Assembly (NCBI GenBank): GCA_963718355.1
Contig: CAVQZA010000006.1
Coordinates: forward strand, 3,013 to 67,012
Length of the DNA stretch: 64,000 nt
Direction: 5' to 3'
Source: CAVQZA01 sp963718355
GTDB lineage: Bacteria; Actinomycetota; Thermoleophilia; Gaiellales; Gaiellaceae
Positions 62,108 through 64,000 of the stretch are shown piece after piece. Every line of letters begins with the position of its first letter. Within the stretch, counting starts at the first letter, position 1. The notes under the pieces were generated by a model, which saw only the letters and a list, made by a program, of their open reading frames with translations, had not been told where the DNA came from and made no database searches. Made by a program: the position numbers and the translations under genes.

Positions 62108-63121
62108 TCAGCGCTCGTGCACCAGCGCGACGAGACGGGTCAGCACCTCAGGATCGGTCTCCGGCAGCACGCCGTGACCGAGATTGAAGATGTGCCCGGG
62201 ACGACCGCCCGCCTTCGCGAGCACGTCCAGCGCGCCCGCCTCGACGCGTTCCCACGGCGCGAGCAGGACGGCCGGATCGAGGTTCCCCTGCACGCCGCGG
62301 CCGAGACCCACCTCGGCCCAGCCCCGGTCGAGCGGGATGCGCCAGTCGAGCCCGATCACGTCGCCGCCGGCCGCGGCCATCGCGGGCAAGAGCGTCGCCG
62401 TCCCGGTGCCGAAGTGGATCGTCGGGCATGAGACCGCGGCGAGGATCCGCGCCGAGTACGGCGCGACGAACTCCTCGTAGTCCGCCGGCGAGAGCGCCCC
62501 GACCCACGAGTCGAAGAGCTGGATCACGTCGGCGCCTGCGGCCGCCTTCGCCGCGACGTAGCCCGCAAAGCAGTCCGTGAGCCGCTCCATCAGCGCGTGC
62601 CAGACCGCCGGCTCGCCGTACATCAGCGACTTCACGACCGTGAAGTCGCGGCTCGGCTTCCCCTCGACGAGGTACCCGGCGACGGTGAACGGCCCGCCGC
62701 AGAAGCCGATCACCGCGCGATCCGGCGCGAGCTCGGCCCGCACCATCCGCACCGCCTCGAGCACCGGCGCGAACGCCTCCTCCGGCTCCGGCACGCGCAG
62801 CCGCTCGACGGCCGCGGCGCTTCGCACCGGCTCGCGCACGACCGGCCCCACGCCCTCGACGAGCTCGACGTCGAGCCCCATCCCGACCACCGGTGTCATG
62901 ATGTCGGCGAACATCACCGCGGCGTCGACGCCGTGACGGCGGACGGGCTGGAGCGTCACCTCGGCGCAGAGCGCCGGCGTCCCCGCGACTTCGAAGAACG
63001 AGTGCTTCGCGCGCACCTCGCGGTACTCCGGGAGCGAGCGGCCCGCCTGCCGCATGAACCACACCGGCGTGCGCTCGACGGGCTCGCGCCGCGCTGCGCG
63101 AACGAGAAGCGGCTCGGGCAC
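62108..63121 (-). CDS. hemE: Uroporphyrinogen decarboxylase
   Basis: 337 residues; converts uroporphyrinogen III to coproporphyrinogen III. PVWFMRQAGRSLPEYRE is the substrate-binding N-terminal motif, with MFADIMTPVVGMGLD and IGFCGGPFTVAGYLVEG, DSWVGALSPADYEEF and IFNLGHGVLPETDP following. First gene of the nine-gene minus-strand unit; TAGTGT is 6 bases before its GTG. Confidence 0.96.
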   Translation of the reverse strand: MPEPLLVRAARREPVERTPVWFMRQAGRSLPEYREVRAKHSFFEVAGTPALCAEVTLQPVRRHGVDAAVMFADIMTPVVGMGLDVELVEGVGPVVREPVRSAAAVERLRVPEPEEAFAPVLEAVRMVRAELAPDRAVIGFCGGPFTVAGYLVEGKPSRDFTVVKSLMYGEPAVWHALMERLTDCFAGYVAAKAAAGADVIQLFDSWVGALSPADYEEFVAPYSARILAAVSCPTIHFGTGTATLLPAMAAAGGDVIGLDWRIPLDRGWAEVGLGRGVQGNLDPAVLLAPWERVEAGALDVLAKAGGRPGHIFNLGHGVLPETDPEVLTRLVALVHER

Positions 63122-63126
63122 GGCTC

Positions 63127-63133
63127 TACACTA
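63127..63133. promoter_or_regulatory. Shared bidirectional -10 core for hemE and the 63144 gene
   Basis: TACACTA reads TACACT for the plus-strand gene (11 bases to ATG 63144) and TAGTGT for hemE (6 bases to GTG 63121). The start codons are only 22 bases apart. Confidence 0.5.
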
Positions 63134-63143
63134 GCCGGGCGCG

Positions 63144-63845
63144 ATGGAGCATTTCGTCCCCAGCGGCCCGCTCGCCGTGCGATGGCTTCGCACCTCGGTC
63201 GACGAGGTTCGCGCGGGAGCGCTCGCCACGGCCCACGTCGAGCTCGAGAACGCAGGGCTCGCGGCGTGGCGCGAGCGCGTGAGTGCCTCCTACCACTGGC
63301 TCGACGAGCGGGGGAACCCGATTCTCTGGGACGGGCTCAGAACCCCGATCGAGCTCGCGCCCGGCGCTCGAGCCGAGCTCCAGCTCCAGCTGCGCGGGCC
63401 GATCCCGCCCGGCGCCTACCGACTCGCCTTCGACCTCGTCGACGAGGGCCGCCTCTGGTTCGCCGAAGTCGGGAACCACGCGCCCGAGCTCGAGATCGAG
63501 GTGCTGCCGCGCAACGCCGCGGGCGCCGTCGACTGGCTGCCCGCCGGCGCCGAGCCCGCCGCCGACCGGGCCGAACGCATCCGCGCGGCCCACGAGGAGG
63601 GCTACGCAGCCGTCGGCGGCTCGCTCGCGCTCGGCCGCGGGCCGGCAGAGCTTCGGCCCTACGAGCCCGGCGGCGGCCGCAATCCGGCTTTCGCGCTCCC
63701 GCTCGTCTGCCCCTCGCTCCTGCCCGGCCTCGAGCCGAACGACGAGGTCGCCGGCCTGCCCGCCTGGCGCCCCGAGGGCGACGAGCCCTGGCTCTACGAC
63801 GGGCGGATCACAGCTCGACTGCAAGCCGGTCGTCGAGGCGGCTGA
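63144..63845 (+). CDS. Ig-like-fold protein of unknown function
   Basis: 233 residues. The first 120 residues read as a beta-sandwich like those attached to surface-glycan enzymes: VELENAGLAAW, ASYHWLDERGNPILWDG, TPIELAPGARAELQLQL and PPGAYRLAFDLVDEGRLWF. The rest (AERIRAAHEEGYAAVGGSLA) is helical then Pro-rich. No signal peptide. The adjacent Wzt/Wzm genes suggest a role with polysaccharide. It overlaps the permease tail by 38 bases. Confidence 0.65.
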   Translation: MEHFVPSGPLAVRWLRTSVDEVRAGALATAHVELENAGLAAWRERVSASYHWLDERGNPILWDGLRTPIELAPGARAELQLQLRGPIPPGAYRLAFDLVDEGRLWFAEVGNHAPELEIEVLPRNAAGAVDWLPAGAEPAADRAERIRAAHEEGYAAVGGSLALGRGPAELRPYEPGGGRNPAFALPLVCPSLLPGLEPNDEVAGLPAWRPEGDEPWLYDGRITARLQAGRRGG

Positions 63846-64000
63846 AGACCCAGGCGCCCAGACCGAGCGAGGCGACCGCCGCGACGACGAGATAGAGCGC
63901 GTCGCCCCAGGCAGGCATCGTCCCGTAGAAGAGCGGCGCCCGGATCGCGAGGATCGGCGGCGCCATGAAGTTCGCCCAGTGCAGCAGCTCCACGAGCCGC
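63808..64000 (-). CDS. ABC-2 type (Wzm-like) permease, C-terminal part (cut by window edge)
   Basis: The frame is open from the window end to the stop at 63808, showing the final 63 residues of a permease. The segment ends LFYGTMPAWGDALYLVVAAVASLGLGAWVFSRLDDRLAVEL-like (in parts): the last transmembrane helix and the short FxRxDDRLAVEL tail typical of polysaccharide-export ABC-2 permeases. Partner ATPase is probably 59084-60286. Confidence 0.75.
   Translation of the reverse strand, partial: RLVELLHWANFMAPPILAIRAPLFYGTMPAWGDALYLVVAAVASLGLGAWVFSRLDDRLAVEL

Overview
The window is high-GC, densely packed bacterial DNA that looks actinobacterial. The gene set points to Actinomycetota, most likely class Thermoleophilia: coenzyme F420 synthesis (cofCDE plus the F420:NADP oxidoreductase), a B12-dependent class II ribonucleotide reductase, a VKOR-DsbA pair, an argCJBDRGH run with argF divergent, and many genes whose only start signal is a -10-like TANNNT placed 6-9 nt before the start codon (leaderless style). 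The class assignment is inference; no rRNA or tRNA gene was seen.

Positions 1-15160 look accessory. A gene tail (1-201) is followed by three one-module NRPS genes and a diaminobutyrate aminotransferase (325-11242), joined by ATGA overlaps or a short gap. The first two modules carry the same aspartate-type adenylation code and are preceded by condensation-like domains that lack the HHxxxDG motif. The third has a near-canonical condensation domain. No thioesterase is present. The start of NRPS-1 contains four same-direction frameshifts. A 1.4 kb gene-poor gap follows, then a secreted beta-helix/HYR/FN3 protein and a small zinc-ribbon membrane protein.

From 15.2 kb onward the DNA is core-like and very compact. 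It holds a phosphoribosyltransferase and a membrane-tailed sigma factor, holB-tmk divergent from a sugar-nucleotide epimerase, a LytR_C protein, an O-antigen-ligase-like TPR protein and nrdJ. Next come a Fic gene with its own promoter/operator, a HAD phosphatase and acdS (ACC deaminase), then a YcaQ-like glycosylase and a GT2. The arginine regulon follows, then an aldo-keto reductase with dinB, pdxH, an ArsR-SRPBCC pair, a Pat-like acetyltransferase fusion, a metal transport block (VIT1, P1B ATPase, CorA), a two-component system and DsbA-VKOR. A nine-gene minus-strand unit runs hemE - phosphotransferase - hemH - wzt-like ATPase - small protein - cofC - cofD - npdG - cofE (63121 to 55933). The right edge cuts the matching export permease.

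Three architectural features stand out. (1) Ten of eleven convergent gene pairs overlap at their stops, six of them by exactly 4 nt (five CTAG, one CTAA). (2) Several divergent pairs share a symmetric or near-symmetric promoter core (TANNNTA at tmk/epimerase and hemE/63144; the paired ARG boxes at argF/argC). (3) An 18-bp perfect palindrome, GTGTTACCATGGTAACAC, sits in frame inside both argH and hemH, encoding the same peptide RVTMVT. It looks like a short palindromic element tolerated inside proteins.
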